Source of the DNA: Coniella vitis
Taxonomy: Eukaryota > Ascomycota > Sordariomycetes > Diaporthales > Schizoparmaceae
DNA: 64,000 nt
Assembly (NCBI GenBank): GCA_011317545.1
Contig: WUJK01000012.1
Span: 213,501 to 277,500 of the forward strand
Reading direction: 5' to 3'
Shown here: one piece after another, positions 21,407 to 32,975 of the stretch
How positions within the stretch are numbered: the stretch's first letter is position 1
How the letters are laid out: each line of letters starts with the position of its first letter
The notes under the pieces: generated by a model
What the model was told of the DNA's origin: nothing
Seen by the model: the letters and a program-made list of their open reading frames with translations, nothing else
Database searches by the model: none
Position numbers and translations under genes: made by a program

Positions 21407-23428
21407 TTACTCATTGTCCTTGATGTCAATGACAGTCGTCTTGAACTTGCGTGCGGGCACCTTGCGCTTGAACAAGATGTCAAGCTCACGGTACGAGCGG
21501 TGCTTCATCTCGGGCAGGAAGAAGAAGGCCGTCAGCCAGCAGACGAGAGCCGTGCCGCCCCAGACGTAGCCACACTTGCCTGCAACGTTCCAGCCAGTGG
21601 TGTTGAGCAGCTGGGAGCTGAGGTAAATCATGGGGATCTCGGCAATATAGTAGGCGGCGCGACCAACAGCAGTGCTGAGAGCACGGAGGCGGACCGATGA
21701 CGTCTCGGCAATGATGGTGTACGAGATGGGGCCCTGGGTGCCGGCGAACACGAAGGAGATGATGATGCCCAAACAGGCCTGCGCGTAGTTGGTCGACGTG
21801 TTCTGAGGAATCGAGGCGCAGATGCCGAGAATGACGAGGAAGACAATATTGGTGCCGGTACCCCACAGGTAGATGGTGCGGCGACCAAAGTAGCCCGACA
21901 GGGGCCATGAAAGGCCGTTGGCAACGAATTGCAAGCACGAGTTGATGAGGTTGAGCTTGAACGCAAAGTCGGTGGACATGCCAGCCTCTGCGAAAGGGGT
22001 TAGTCACCTGACCCACCTAACAAGGCAACGTGGGAGAGAGAGACAGAGAGAACCAGAGAGAAAACGTACGCTCAAAGAAATAAGTGGCTTGGTTGGCAAT
22101 CAAGTTGCCAGCAAAGTTCTGGGAAGCGTAGATCAAGCAGGTGATGATGGTTCGTCTGAGATCCGTACCCTTGACGAGATCCAAAAGAGTAGGAGTGTCA
22201 CCCTCTCGAGCCTCAATCTCAATGGTACGCTCTATCATGGCCAGCTTCTCATGAGCATTCTGTTTCGACTGGCGGCCGAGACGCTCGACGGAGCGAAGGG
22301 CCTCCTCCTTGCGGCCGCGGCGCATAAGCCACCATGGGGATTCGGGAGCAAAGAAAATGAGGACCATCAGGGGAGTCTGTCAAGGGTTGCCGTGGGTGTT
22401 AGCACGGCCATTCCCATATGATTATCCTAGGGCACGAGGGGCGAAAAGTCATCAAGAAACTTACAGGGAAGAGCCACTGCAGCGCAAGGGGAGCACGCCA
22501 GGCCCAGGAGTCTGAGCGGTTGTTGTAGCCGTAGGTAGCTGCGGCAACAATAATGCCACCAATGGACCAACTCATTTGCAAAGTAGCTGTGCAAGCGCCA
22601 CGGAGGGCCAGAGGGACAACCTCACTAGCGTAAGCCGGTGAGTTGGCGATGAAGAACCCCCAGGGCACGCCCTCAAAGGCTTGGCCGATGGTGAGAACAG
22701 CGAGAGAATCGGCCTGGCGAGGGTGATGATTGTGTTAGTTCTCCAATCTCATGGTTCGCCTTGTTAAGAGAAAAGAAAAAAAGAAAAGAAAAAGAAGAGA
22801 CAATATTTCGGCAGAAACTGACAAAAAAGGAAATGAAGATGGTAGCATTCATCATCATCAAGGCGAGGATGGCAGTCCAGCGGTAGCCAAGCCTATTTGT
22901 GACGGGACCGGCGAGGAAGACACCAATGAAGGCGCCACATTGGCCAGCCTGAAAGAGGGCGCTCTGCCACCTTGTCGGGATAGAGTATGAATCACCCGTC
23001 TTGACACCGTAACGTCTCTGAAAGGCGTCCAAAGCAACAAAGTTTCCGTTGAGGAACATGTCAAAGGACTCCATGACCTAGCGTGCGGGAGAGAGAAAGA
23101 GAGAGAAAGGTGTTAGCATGAAAGATCTCGGCATCAGGCAATCGCTGGTGGTGTACAATAGAGGGCTACATACAATGGTGAAGCAAAAGGTAAATGCCCA
23201 GAGACAGGCCATCGGGTGGTCCTTGGCGGCCTGCCATAGGGTCATTTCGTGCTCGGCATCCTCGCCGTGGAAGGCCTCATTCATGAGGTCATCACTCTTG
23301 AGGACTTCGGTATGGAGTATGTCGCCCTTCGCGTGGGCGTGGTCTTCGAGCGAGGCATTGCGGTCCTCGGCGGCGGCGGCATCGGCCCCTAGGTTGACCT
23401 CCTTCTCGGGCACGGCATCGGCCGACAT
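21407..23428 (-). CDS. MFS sugar:H+ symporter, alpha-glucoside (maltose permease) type
   Basis: Exons 23174-23428, 22823-23077, 22465-22713, 22070-22376 and 21407-21987 give 548 residues. A hydrophilic acidic N-terminus of about 70 residues is followed by about 12 hydrophobic segments. Sugar-porter signatures are visible: NSPAYASEVVPLALRG in the fourth-fifth helix region, PESPWWLMRRGR in the central loop, and a final PEMKHRSYRELD after the last helix. PESPWWL and the overall layout match fungal maltose/alpha-glucoside permeases. It should act in the plasma membrane. It is convergent to the P450 gene and preceded by a 2.7-kb spacer, so it is probably independent of the PKS cluster. The exact sugar is not decidable. 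Confidence 0.9.
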
Positions 23429-26118
23429 GTTGAGTCAGTGTGGGTTGGCTGGTTCTCTCCTATTCTTGAACAACAAGCAAGAAAGGTGAGGGCAGGAAGC
23501 AAAGGAGACAGAGACGCAGGGGCAGCAACACAAGCATCAAAAGGCAAAATGCGGGGGGTGGTAATGGGGAGGTTTATATGCTCCTACAGCCCGCCTCATG
23601 CAGCTGGGGCAGCACACCGAGCGGACCAACCAGCGAGGGGGACGAGGCACAGCGCAGCGAGCCCGCAGAGGGCGACCTGAGCGAAACCCTGGCCCAGGCT
23701 GTCGGAGACTAGTGATCCTGCGAGTAGCAATGAAGCGCACCAATGATCAGCGGGGACCGCGTCAACGGAGCCCGTCCCACAAGCAGGTTGACTCGACAAT
23801 TCCATATCCCGCCCACAAGATCAGCACGAGGATGGCAAGTGGCCATCCAGACACGCACAAGCCCATGCACGACACACAGCACGCGGGTCCTCGCCAACGG
23901 TCCCAGTGCCTGGTGGTTCGTTGGAAGGCCAGCATCGCACGAAGCACACTGTACGTGGGACATGCAAAGCGTCAGCGTCTCAAGTCAGCGTCAGCAAAGC
24001 CAAGGCAACGCACCGTGGTACTGCGCTGGAACTTGCAGGCAAAGGCAAAAGCAACCGACCGGCCGTGGGCGTGGGGCGGTTGGTCTCTTTGTTGTGGAAA
24101 ATGAGCGAGGAAGCCAGAAGCCAACCATCCCAGCCCGTCCACCTCGCCCAGCCAGCCCAGTGCAGCCAAGCAAGGGCAAGCATCACCAAGCAACACCTAG
24201 CAAGCTGCTGGCAGCGGCAAGCCGGGCTCGACACCCTCTTGGGCTGGAGCCCGGCAGTGTCCGGGCCTCTGATTGGTGCTTAAACTCTTGGGGTAGACGC
24301 TAGCCTACCCCTGTTTCCCCTCCCCCAGACAGGACAGGCCAGACCGCCCACACCGCGGCCCCTGTCTCCCCGCAGCCCGCAGCTGGGCAGGCTGGGGTAA
24401 CTCCATGTATCAGGCCCGCAAAGCTGGGGTAGAACAAGGCACGCCAGATTTGGGGAACACAGCACGCAAGCTCACTGAGAGCCCCGCAGGTTCCAGCGTA
24501 TCAGGCCCTGGGCAACCACTACAGCTCCCCTTGCCCGGCTCAACCCTCCAACACGGGTGTATCCAACGCGAGCACATTGCCAACTGCTGGAGGAAAGAAA
24601 CCAAAGGGTGGCCGCACAAGACGGCAAACTCGCATGGGCTGCGGGAGATATGTCTGTGTATGGCGAGCGCTGGTTGTTGGCACAGGTGCACCACCTGATT
24701 GGGTTTGGGGGTGGTTGGTTCAATGTCAATGGCTTGCCTTTTGATGGGTGACACGAGTGCTGCGTACATAGCACATAGTGCTGCGTATACGAGCAGACAC
24801 AGCCCATGCTACTGACGTCCAAGAGACGGATAAAAAAGTGGCCGGAGGAGCGCCGAAGTGTACAACTGCGTCGATGGTTGGTCCAGCGAGCCTTTGGAGC
24901 GCTTGTACTCGGGGTACCGTGACCATGGAGCTGGTCCTTGCTCGCAATGCTGCTCGATGCCACTGGCCATCCAGTCACCAGCTTGCCCCCGCTTGCTGTG
25001 TACCTGTCCCTCGAGTTTGTTCTTTGAGCCTGACGTATCACTACAGGCCTCGGCAGCCGGAAACGTGCAAAACATGCGCCCTCGGCGTGCCACCTAACCC
25101 GCGTGATCTGGGACGTGCAGCAGAAACAGCCCTTTCTTTGTCGTTTCCCTGTCCGAAGTGGTTGTCAGTGTGCCAGTCTTGTGCCTTCTTTGGGAACCTG
25201 GCGATGGGGCGGGAGCAAGTCGACGTGCTATGACCACCTCGGACGGAAACGAAGATAGGCCGTGGCTACCAAAGTATACCCAGCACACAGAGCGACTGCG
25301 CAGCCAATCGCCGCATCCTGGGCCAGCCGCTGGACATCAGCACGGGCTAGTCGTTGCCAAAGGCCAGTTTTCCCTGCGCGGCTCTCCGTCGCCGAGCAAA
25401 GCTTGTTTGGCTCCAGTGGCAGCCGCTGCTGACCCGCAAAGAGTAGAAGGAAGGAAGCCGCCACATAGTGCATAGTACATGGGTACATGCTGCGAACATA
25501 GTAGCTTCAGCCTGCCAGGCCTGCCAGCCAGCTGCCGGCCTAGCCCGTTTCGCCTTGGGCACGTGCTTAAAAAGCCCTGTACCTTGTCAGATCCTCGTAC
25601 TTTTGTACCTCCTTCTGAGGCCAAGTTGATCCCCTGCCTACAAAGTACATACTATGTACAAAGTTGCAGCCTTGGACCTCGGCTGAGATTTCCCGCGTCC
25701 ACCGCCAACTGATCCACTTCCTTCCAGCCTTGACCGACCTTGGTCTGTCCTCCGAACTGCGTCATGGCCTTGCAGCTCCCAGTGACGCCCGCTCCCAAGG
25801 CCACCCCGACTACTGTCTTTCCCTTTTCTTGATACGCAGAGGAGACCCCATTGCTGACCCAGAAGTGTTCTAGCAGAACCGCACACGGACATGCGAATAT
25901 CAAGGAGCAAGAAAGACCAAAAGGCGGCGACGCCCATCAGCCATCCTTCCATCTCAGTGCGGAATAACGCGACCGCAAGAGTACCGATCGAGTCACAAAC
26001 TGCGAGATGAGGTTCACATGGCTATAAAAGCAGACGAACGGACAATGGCGAGCGAGCCTCGAGGAAACCGTCGAACCGATCCACGACATCTTCATTCGGT
26101 ACCCACGTTATCTTCCTC
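23429..26118. other. 2.7-kb intergenic region without supported gene
   Basis: GC-rich, C/A-rich DNA between the sugar transporter start and the monooxygenase stop. Many short open frames exist on both strands but none shows a recognisable domain, and they overlap each other in all frames. Several TGTAC/GTACA words cluster at 25,478-25,660. It may include an extended transporter promoter or a noncoding transcript, neither of which can be supported from sequence. Confidence 0.4.
23572..23579 (-). promoter_or_regulatory. TATA-like box of sugar transporter
   Basis: The plus strand reads gtttatat, giving ATATAAAC on the minus strand, about 145 bp upstream of the transporter ATG. Position and sequence fit a TATA element. 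Function is inferred. Confidence 0.35.
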
Positions 26119-27512
26119 CTAGAGGGAGATGTGCTCCTCAGGCATTGGCTGGACTTCCTTGCCGCATGTCACAAACTTGTAGTTGGGGTCGACAGCTTGC
26201 GCCTCGAGCACGGGGTTGGATACTTTGATCGACTTGGCCGCCCGGGGCAGCATTTCATCCCGGAACTCAGCCATGATCTTGAAAAGATCCTCACCCATGG
26301 CCCCGGTCTCCTTGACCTTGGTGAGAGCGCGGCCGAGGTTCAGTCCGTCCTGCAGAGCGTTGATGCCAGCCTCTCCTCGGACTAGTAACATCAAGGTCAG
26401 CCATCTATTCGGCGTTGTCGTTGGGGGGCGTGCACTTCTGGCAGCAGAGCGTAGACTCACAAGGAGACATGGAGTGCGCCGCATCTCCAATAACCATAAT
26501 TCTCTTGGCCGGCAGGATGTCGGGCGTTAGTTGGACACCCTGCAGCACAATGCCAGGTCTCTTGTAGCCTTCTACGGGGACTCTGTCCACGAGCACGCGC
26601 AGTCTCTCGGGCACAGACTCGACTTGGCTCTTGGCAAAGGCCATCAGCTCCTCCCTGGTGGCGTGGACCGTCCAGTATGGGTTCTGCTCTGTGCTCTCGG
26701 TAGCGGCCTGGTCCACCCAGTGCAGGATAAAGTAGAAATAGCCCTTCTTGCCGTCCTCGGACACTTTGTTGAGTGCCGCAAAGATGGAGCTGCGGTTCTT
26801 GTTGTCGGTCAGAACAATGTACGCCGAGTGGCCGAGCTCCAGCTGGTGCTCAAAGTCGCGGCCTTCGAGCTCAATCTCGCCGACCAGAGATCCAACGGGA
26901 AGGGGCTTCATGACATCCTGGCCATGGAGGATGTGCTTGCGGACTGTCCGTGGCATCAGCTATTTATTTCCCTTACAGCCTCAAGGATATCCACCATCCA
27001 TTCAACGTACCATTGCTCCGGCTTCCTTCTGCGCCAACGAGAATGTCACCCGTCGCCGACTTGCCATTCTTGAAATATACAGTCACCTTGTCCTCCGCCT
27101 CCTCAACCTTCAGCATGTGGCTATCATACTGCACAGGAATGTTCCTGCGCAGCCAGTCTCTCAGCCGCTGACGGTTGGCCCGCACAATCTGTCCGCTCTC
27201 ATCATCATTCACACCCATGCGCATCCCCGGCACAGCCGCATGGTAAAACATGAATTGCGCGGGCAGATGATCCAGCGGCGTCAAGTGGTTCGTCTGCTCA
27301 ATGGGGCCAATGTCCGAGGGCATCGTCTCGCGCAGGTCGCGCAGGACAGGGCCGTGCAGCGCAATGGCCCAGCCTTGGGCGCGCGCATTCTCGGACGCGT
27401 CGCGGTCAAAAATCTCGTACGAGACGCCGTTCTTGCGCAGGATCTGGGCAAGAGTTAGGCCGGAGAGACCTGCGCCGACGATGAGGACGTGGGGGTAGGG
27501 CTGGGAAGACAT
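26119..27512 (-). CDS. FAD-dependent monooxygenase (PHBH / salicylate hydroxylase-like)
   Basis: Exons 27011-27512, 26461-26943 and 26119-26381 give 415 residues. The Rossmann FAD motif IVGAGLSGLTLAQIL is at about residues 11-25, the GAEGSRS (DG-type) motif near 160, and the second FAD/ribityl motif VIGDAAHSMSPFRGEAG spans the exon 2-3 junction. All are intact. The acceptor at the GGACAG|TCCGC junction was chosen because it yields SNVRKHILHG as expected for the family. It is a single-component flavin hydroxylase acting on an aromatic or polyketide-like substrate with NAD(P)H. It has a TATA box about 130 bp upstream. Neighbours give no pathway. It could serve a tailoring or detoxification role. 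Confidence 0.9.
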
Positions 27513-27641
27513 TTTTGGGATGAGACAGGACAGGTGAGGCGAGGTGAGGCAAGTGTAAGTGAGTGAGTGCGTAGCTGGTGGAATGAGAGGGTGTCCTTCT
27601 TCCGTCAGTCTCGTCATCTCAGAGACGAAGGGGCCCTCGAG

Positions 27642-27651
27642 TATTTATATA
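27642..27651 (-). promoter_or_regulatory. TATA box of FAD monooxygenase
   Basis: The minus strand reads TATATAAATA, about 130 bp upstream of the ATG. It is a strong TATA-like match in an otherwise mixed-composition promoter. Confidence 0.45.
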
Positions 27652-27881
27652 AAACCTCATCTCGGCACTCACTGAGCCACGGTTATGTATAACAGAACTC
27701 GGCCCTTTTTTTGCCTGCGCTCGAAACATTAACATGTTGTTCTTGTAGATATCACAAATCGCAAAGGCGAAAAGATCCACAGTTAACCGCTTCATCCTTG
27801 GCTCCCGGGCTCTTTAGCTTTGACGGCTCGGTATCCATAAGCATATCAGCGCCATAACCGTAGCCGCCCGCACTATACTAA

Positions 27882-27892
27882 GGGGGGGGGGG
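27882..27892 (+). repeat. G11 homopolymer
   Basis: Eleven consecutive G in an intergenic region, prone to slippage and to sequencing error. Confidence 0.9.
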
Positions 27893-29135
27893 CGGCCCAC
27901 ATCATGATGGATCCTGAATCGTGTACATATAGTAATGGCGTACGGAAAACAAGCATAACTGGTTGGAAATAGGGCCAGGTGGAGGACTCGAAGTGAGAGT
28001 ACTACTACTATACTATTCAGATTATGCAGTATATGCAGTATTGCGACCCCAGCACGACAAAAAGACTTGCGTAGCAATCAAAACGTGTCACTCATCGTTA
28101 CATCCTGGGAAATGCAAATAGAGATCTGACAGGCTTTTTCGCCAAAGGGTGTAACGGTTGTGCAGTTGATGTGCAAATAAGACAGACCAGGCAGGGGCCC
28201 TAAATCATTATGGTCTGGCCGGTCCCCCGTCTTTTTTTGCTGTTGGGCCTGGGCGACTCGTTTTTTGCGTTTTGTCTGGTCGCTTCTACTATGTAGGAAT
28301 TCTGAAAGAATATCCACTCACCCCACGCACGTGTAACTAAGTGTCTGTTTGACGAGGCTTGCTAACGTTCTTGGGGCCCACTAGAGTTGCCATGATGATA
28401 GAAAATGGAAAAGACAGGATTTATACAAGTTCGTTGTTGATTATATATCAGATCCAGATCTCGAAGTAGATCGCATGCCAGGTGTACACCCCTCGAACAA
28501 TCTATCACACAATGAATGCATTAAAGAAAACGAGAGGTCGAACATCGTTGAGAAAGGAAACGCCGCTGTACTCGAGTACTACTAGGACACAAAGGTGAAG
28601 ACGCCAAAAGAGACTAGGCGCATAATTTGATTCATACACCTTCAGCAAAAGATGGTTAGATATCTGACCTAGAATTCTTCAAATTTCTGTATCTGCAGAA
28701 GCCACCTGCCGCCGAGGCCGTATGTAGCTCGCTGGACCAGAGCGAATAGCTGGCAAGTCGAGTTCAGCTTTAACCGGGCCTTCTAGGGTACTCCGGTCCT
28801 GGGTTCAACGACACAGTTCTAATCAAGCCTTGGACTCTTCAAGAGCAAGTTCCTTTGCTACTGCTAGGAACATCACAAATGACAACTTGCCCAAGTCGCA
28901 AATTATCAAAGACAGGACGTTGAGATATCTGACAAGAAATGTGGAAATGCATGGGGTAAATCTCATAAAGCCACTTGTTGTTCCATCCGTCCGTCGAAGT
29001 TGTTCAGTATGGTCGATATCTGATGGGCTTCAAGGAACGCAATTTCACATGTGTCCATAGTCTAGGTCCTCAACTCGTCTCTAGAACTTGAATGTTGCCA
29101 CTTGTATAGACACTTTGGCGTCTGCTATACTTATA

Positions 29136-32100
29136 TTACTGTAGCCCTTGTGCTTGATCGACCTGATCAACAGATTTTGTCTCTTCGGCTTCATCATTCG
29201 CATCTGTTGAGTCCCGTGGAAGAGCTATCACGCTTGGTCCTAGCTTTCTGAGCGACGCTGCCCAGGACTCCATGCCTTGTTCATCCATGAAAAGATCCAC
29301 ATTGCTCTGCTCTGTTATACCCTCCTGCAGCGCGAACCACCTGTTCCAACGATCCTCCCTCACCAGTTTGATGAATAAATGGCCTGGATTGGCGTCGCAG
29401 CGCCAAGCCGACTTTATATGGACAAAGGCCTTGTTCAACGCATACGAGACTAATGCCGGGTACTCTCCAAGGGTCTGTGACATTAGGGAGTCAACGTAAT
29501 TGGAATCGTCGGAAGGAGACGGAGAGCCTTTTCTGCTGGGATAATCGTGGTCAATATAGAGACTCGAGCCAGACGAGTCTTCTTCGCGGGTCTGAAACTT
29601 TATAGTTTCAACGGCGAAGGAGTTGCCTGATTGAGAGGCACGGTCCTCTTCGCTGGTTTGTGACTTTATAGATTCAGAGGCGATGGAATCGTCTGATTGA
29701 GAGACACAGTCCTCTTCACAGTATTGTAACTTAACAGAGTCAGCCTCATTGGAGCCGTCGGAAGGAGGCGGAGAGGCTATGAGTAAGCAGCGAAAGTCCT
29801 GGTCAAAATTGAGGTTTGAGCCAGCCGAATGCGATGACGCCGAGGACATGAAACTGGTTGCGCTATGGCGGCGGCGTATTGCAGATTGGTTTTTCCTGCC
29901 CATGCCTAAGATATGATCAGCGGATACTTGAAAGGGGTCACGAATTTCATCGCTGAGTCTAGGACTCAGACAGAATAACATACGTTGGAATTCTGTATGA
30001 GGTGGAAAGTATTCATCTTCGGACAACGGCATTTGGTTCTTCAGTCGACGCCGCATTTCAGCCAAGCCATCGAGTTCCTCAATTGCTATGTAGTCTAGGC
30101 ACGTGGTTCCTATCAGGAGGTGGCCGCCGCCTTCGAAATCATGCACCGAGTCTTCGAACCCAAGACACGCTTGTGCATGCCCTTTCATGAAGAACTCGAC
30201 GAGGGTCTCGTGTATGGGCTGGATAATCCTGCTGTCTCCGGCACTGCTATCAAGTGAGCCAGCACCAGCGCGATCCGAATCGTAGTCTTCGTTATCGCTG
30301 CCGTCAGCAACAGCCGGATCCCTTGAGCCTTTGATTTCCAGCATGCCGTGTGACAAGGTTCGAATCTGCCGTTCGAGCTGTGCATCAGTTTTGGTGTAGT
30401 GAATGGACTCTTTCCACTCCTTCAAGGACCCGGGAACAGGGTCGCGAATGAAGGCCAGGATATGATGCCATTCTCTCAACCGCAGAGGACTCGTTGACAG
30501 GATAGCCCATTGGAAAAGTCGCCAAACGATCTGGCGGTTTGGTGGCTGAGTGTCCCTTAGCAGTGTAGCGTAGAGCTCACTGAGAGCTTTTGGAAGCGTC
30601 AAGGACCTTTCAAGAATGTGTTTTGTGTTCCTGCCTTGCTCTATGTCCCTGAGGATCCTTTGCACGGCCAGGACCACCCACAGGAAGATGCCATTGGATC
30701 GCTTGAGAAGATCGGTTTGCAGCAGTATTGCATCCTGCGGGTCGACATCGGCTTGCTCTAGCTTTTGCCGAATATACTCTCGCATGTCTGCGTGATTGTA
30801 TGCTTCGATGTTGATGAGGAGGCTGGACCGGATAGTCAGAGACGGGTGCTCTCGACGGGAAATGCATATCCGGAGTTGAATGTGAGCTTTATGAGCTAGT
30901 CTGACAAGGTTGTTCAGGAAATATCCTGTTTCCAGAGCTTCATCCTCATTGCACTCGTCCAGAGCGTCAATGAAAATGATAGTATTGGATGGCGCGTATG
31001 CTCGGCTTGTGAAGATTTGTTCTAGAGTTCTTTTGAGTATCTGGACGTCTTGAACATGGTCCTCGTATGGTTCTGGATCCAACGAGGCCCGGGCTACTTC
31101 AACCCTGATCAGCGGATCGAGAGAGGCAAGGTGAAGATTGCCGAGCTGGTAGAGCAATGCGCGGAAGAGTCCTTGGGCAGAATGCTCTAATTCTTGTCCG
31201 CGATTGTTGAAAAAGAATCCGATGACCACGGTGTCTTGATCGGAGTACGTCGTCCGAGTGTTCTCAAGAAGATGCTTCATCAACGTGGATTTGCCTGAGC
31301 CTGGTTTTCCTTTGATTTGAAGCAAGGTTGCATATTGCTCTGTCGTTTCCATTGATCCACTCATTGAAAGCGTTCATGGTTGGAAGCCATTCGCATGTGT
31401 TATCGATGGCCCGGTCGATTGTTTGCGACCTGAAGTTCATAGTGGGGAAGTCTAGACTTCTCATTGCATCTAATTGAACAAACTTAAGTTAGCTTTGATG
31501 CGGCTATAGGATACCTAGGATTGCATAGCCGAAAGCACATGCCTTGAACACGTTTGCTGAGTGTGTCATCGGCGTCGATGGCCGCCCGATCAACTTCATA
31601 TCCAAGCATCGGGTCTCGGACACTAAGATTTTTAGCCTCGAGGCTGATATCCGTAATACGCCGTATATCTGCAGCAACCTTCACGTAATTTGGATCGGAT
31701 GTGTTTGCGAAACGGCACATGGCTCTATGATCGCCCGCAAGTTGCTCGGCCTGTTCTCGTGTATCGCCCAAGCATGACGACGTGTCCGGTACGACCTGTA
31801 TCGGTGTTAATTCATGGCGAGCCTTGCTATTGAACCGTATTCTGGAGCTTCCTGAAAAGAATCAGTCTCGCTTACCTTTACCATAGCGGACTGTCCCAAA
31901 ACTAGAGGAGACTTCAACGGCAGACCTCTTGAAACGTTTTGACGTGAAAATTGTGTTTGTGCCAGAGGGAGGAAAAGACATCTTGGCAACGCTCGAGGTC
32001 CGCATTTCTCAATGACAAGCTGTCAAGTATCGACGGATTGGTGTCCATTCCAAGCATCTTGGCGGCTCTGCGAGCAACCTCGCCGATCTCGGCAGCCGCA

Positions 32101-32975
32101 CTGCCTCTATGTGGCGTGCCCATGAAGATGATCCCGGCAGTGTTGCTCAGAATATCCTCGAAGCTCTGATTGTTGGAAGTAGAGCATATAGCGAGCAACT
32201 TGTGTGTCCAGTCAGCGTTCATATTGTGTGTGAAGTGAAGAGCGGATCCAAAGAGTCTTGAAACCATTCAAGCCTCAGAAATTGTCGACTCTCTTACCTC
32301 CTTGACCACAATTCCTCCTAGTGAGTGTGCTATGAAAAGGATAGGCTTTCCTCGTTGCGGTAAACGCGATAAATCGTTCGCAAGGGCTTTGCTATGAGCA
32401 AAAATACTGTTCCTGTTGGCAGCTCCGGCAAAATGGTGCTTGGCCACAATCGTATCGTAGCCGAACACGAGGATCCGTGCTTCAGGGCATTGCTGTGGAA
32501 GGAGATCTCCTGGCCAAAAGGTCCAATGTTTTGTACCGTGTGTTTTCTGATTCCGAGACCTTTTCGATCTGTAGATGCGTGAGAAAAGTCGTTTCATCTT
32601 TGATGGTTTCTGAGTGTCAGACGTGGTGACTCCCGAGTCTACTGGTTCATCGGAAGGTCCATGCTGGTCTGCCACACGTGTATCCCGAGCCTTGAGAGCC
32701 CATGTCCTGAATGGGTGACCCTGGAGGCCATGGACGAACACGATACTGGGGTAACAGGTGTGTTAGTCACCCAAGTCACTGCATCATGGATGGTGTGACG
32801 GAGGAAGTTCGCGCAAAAGGATGAGCACTGACTCAATCTTAGGATGATCTTGCGCAGGCTCATATACGACAGACAGCCCTGAGTCCTGGATATTCGAGTA
32901 CCTGTCTTCCCTGAAGCCCAGAGAATCCCTCCTATTCGACGACGCTATTACAGCATTAAAGTCAAGGGCCGACAT
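29136..32975 (-). pseudogene. alpha/beta-hydrolase (SesB-like) - NACHT NLR-type receptor, apparently frameshifted
   Basis: Fungal NLR layout. An N-terminal DUF676/SesB-like serine hydrolase domain contains IVFVHGLQGHPFRTW, the nucleophile loop IAHSLGG and MGTPHRGS. A NACHT domain follows with Walker A GKPGSGKST and Walker B IIFIDALDEC, and then a long C-terminal region. Likely exons are 32833-32975, 32298-32745, 31876-32198, about 315xx-31794, and the rest down to 29136. Two breaks are seen. Near 31,923 the frame ends in TGA after KTFQE, while the conserved continuation (GLPLKSPLVLG...) is in another frame. Near 31,320-31,350 the frame changes between CEWLPTMNAFNEW and LLQIKGKPGSGKST, with no intron signals. 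The exon 4 donor is uncertain. The gene is either decayed or carries assembly indels. If functional, it would be an intracellular non-self or heterokaryon-incompatibility sensor. Confidence 0.75.
29579..29770 (-). repeat. imperfect 22-codon tandem repeat in NLR C-terminus
   Basis: About three 66-bp units encode related peptides (DSVKLQYCEEDCVSQSDDS, ESIKSQTSEEDRASQSGNS, ETIKFQTREEDSSGSS). They are flanked by a duplicated SPPPSDGSNEADS / SPSPSDDSNYVDS segment. They are Ser/Asp/Glu-rich and replace the WD40, TPR or ankyrin repeats usual at this position. Confidence 0.75.

Larger units (their letters stand above)
27513..29135. other. intergenic region with G11 tract
   Basis: About 1.6 kb upstream of the monooxygenase and downstream of the NACHT gene stop. 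It contains an 11-G run at 27882-27892 and an AT-rich middle. A short open frame at 28830-29060 shows no homology I recognise. No supported gene. Confidence 0.4.

Noticed and set aside
28715..28820. tRNA-like A-box (TAGCTCGCTGG) and GGTTCAA words
   Set aside because: The T-stem does not pair (ctggg against acaca) and no acceptor stem forms; spacing is also too long.
28830..29060. 76-codon plus-strand frame
   Set aside because: Short, no motif, AT-rich spacer; nothing supports translation.
31888..31922. 35-nt in-phase GT-AG segment as an intron in the NLR gene
   Set aside because: Too short, and the segment encodes residues expected for the hydrolase domain in a shifted frame, which favours a frameshift.
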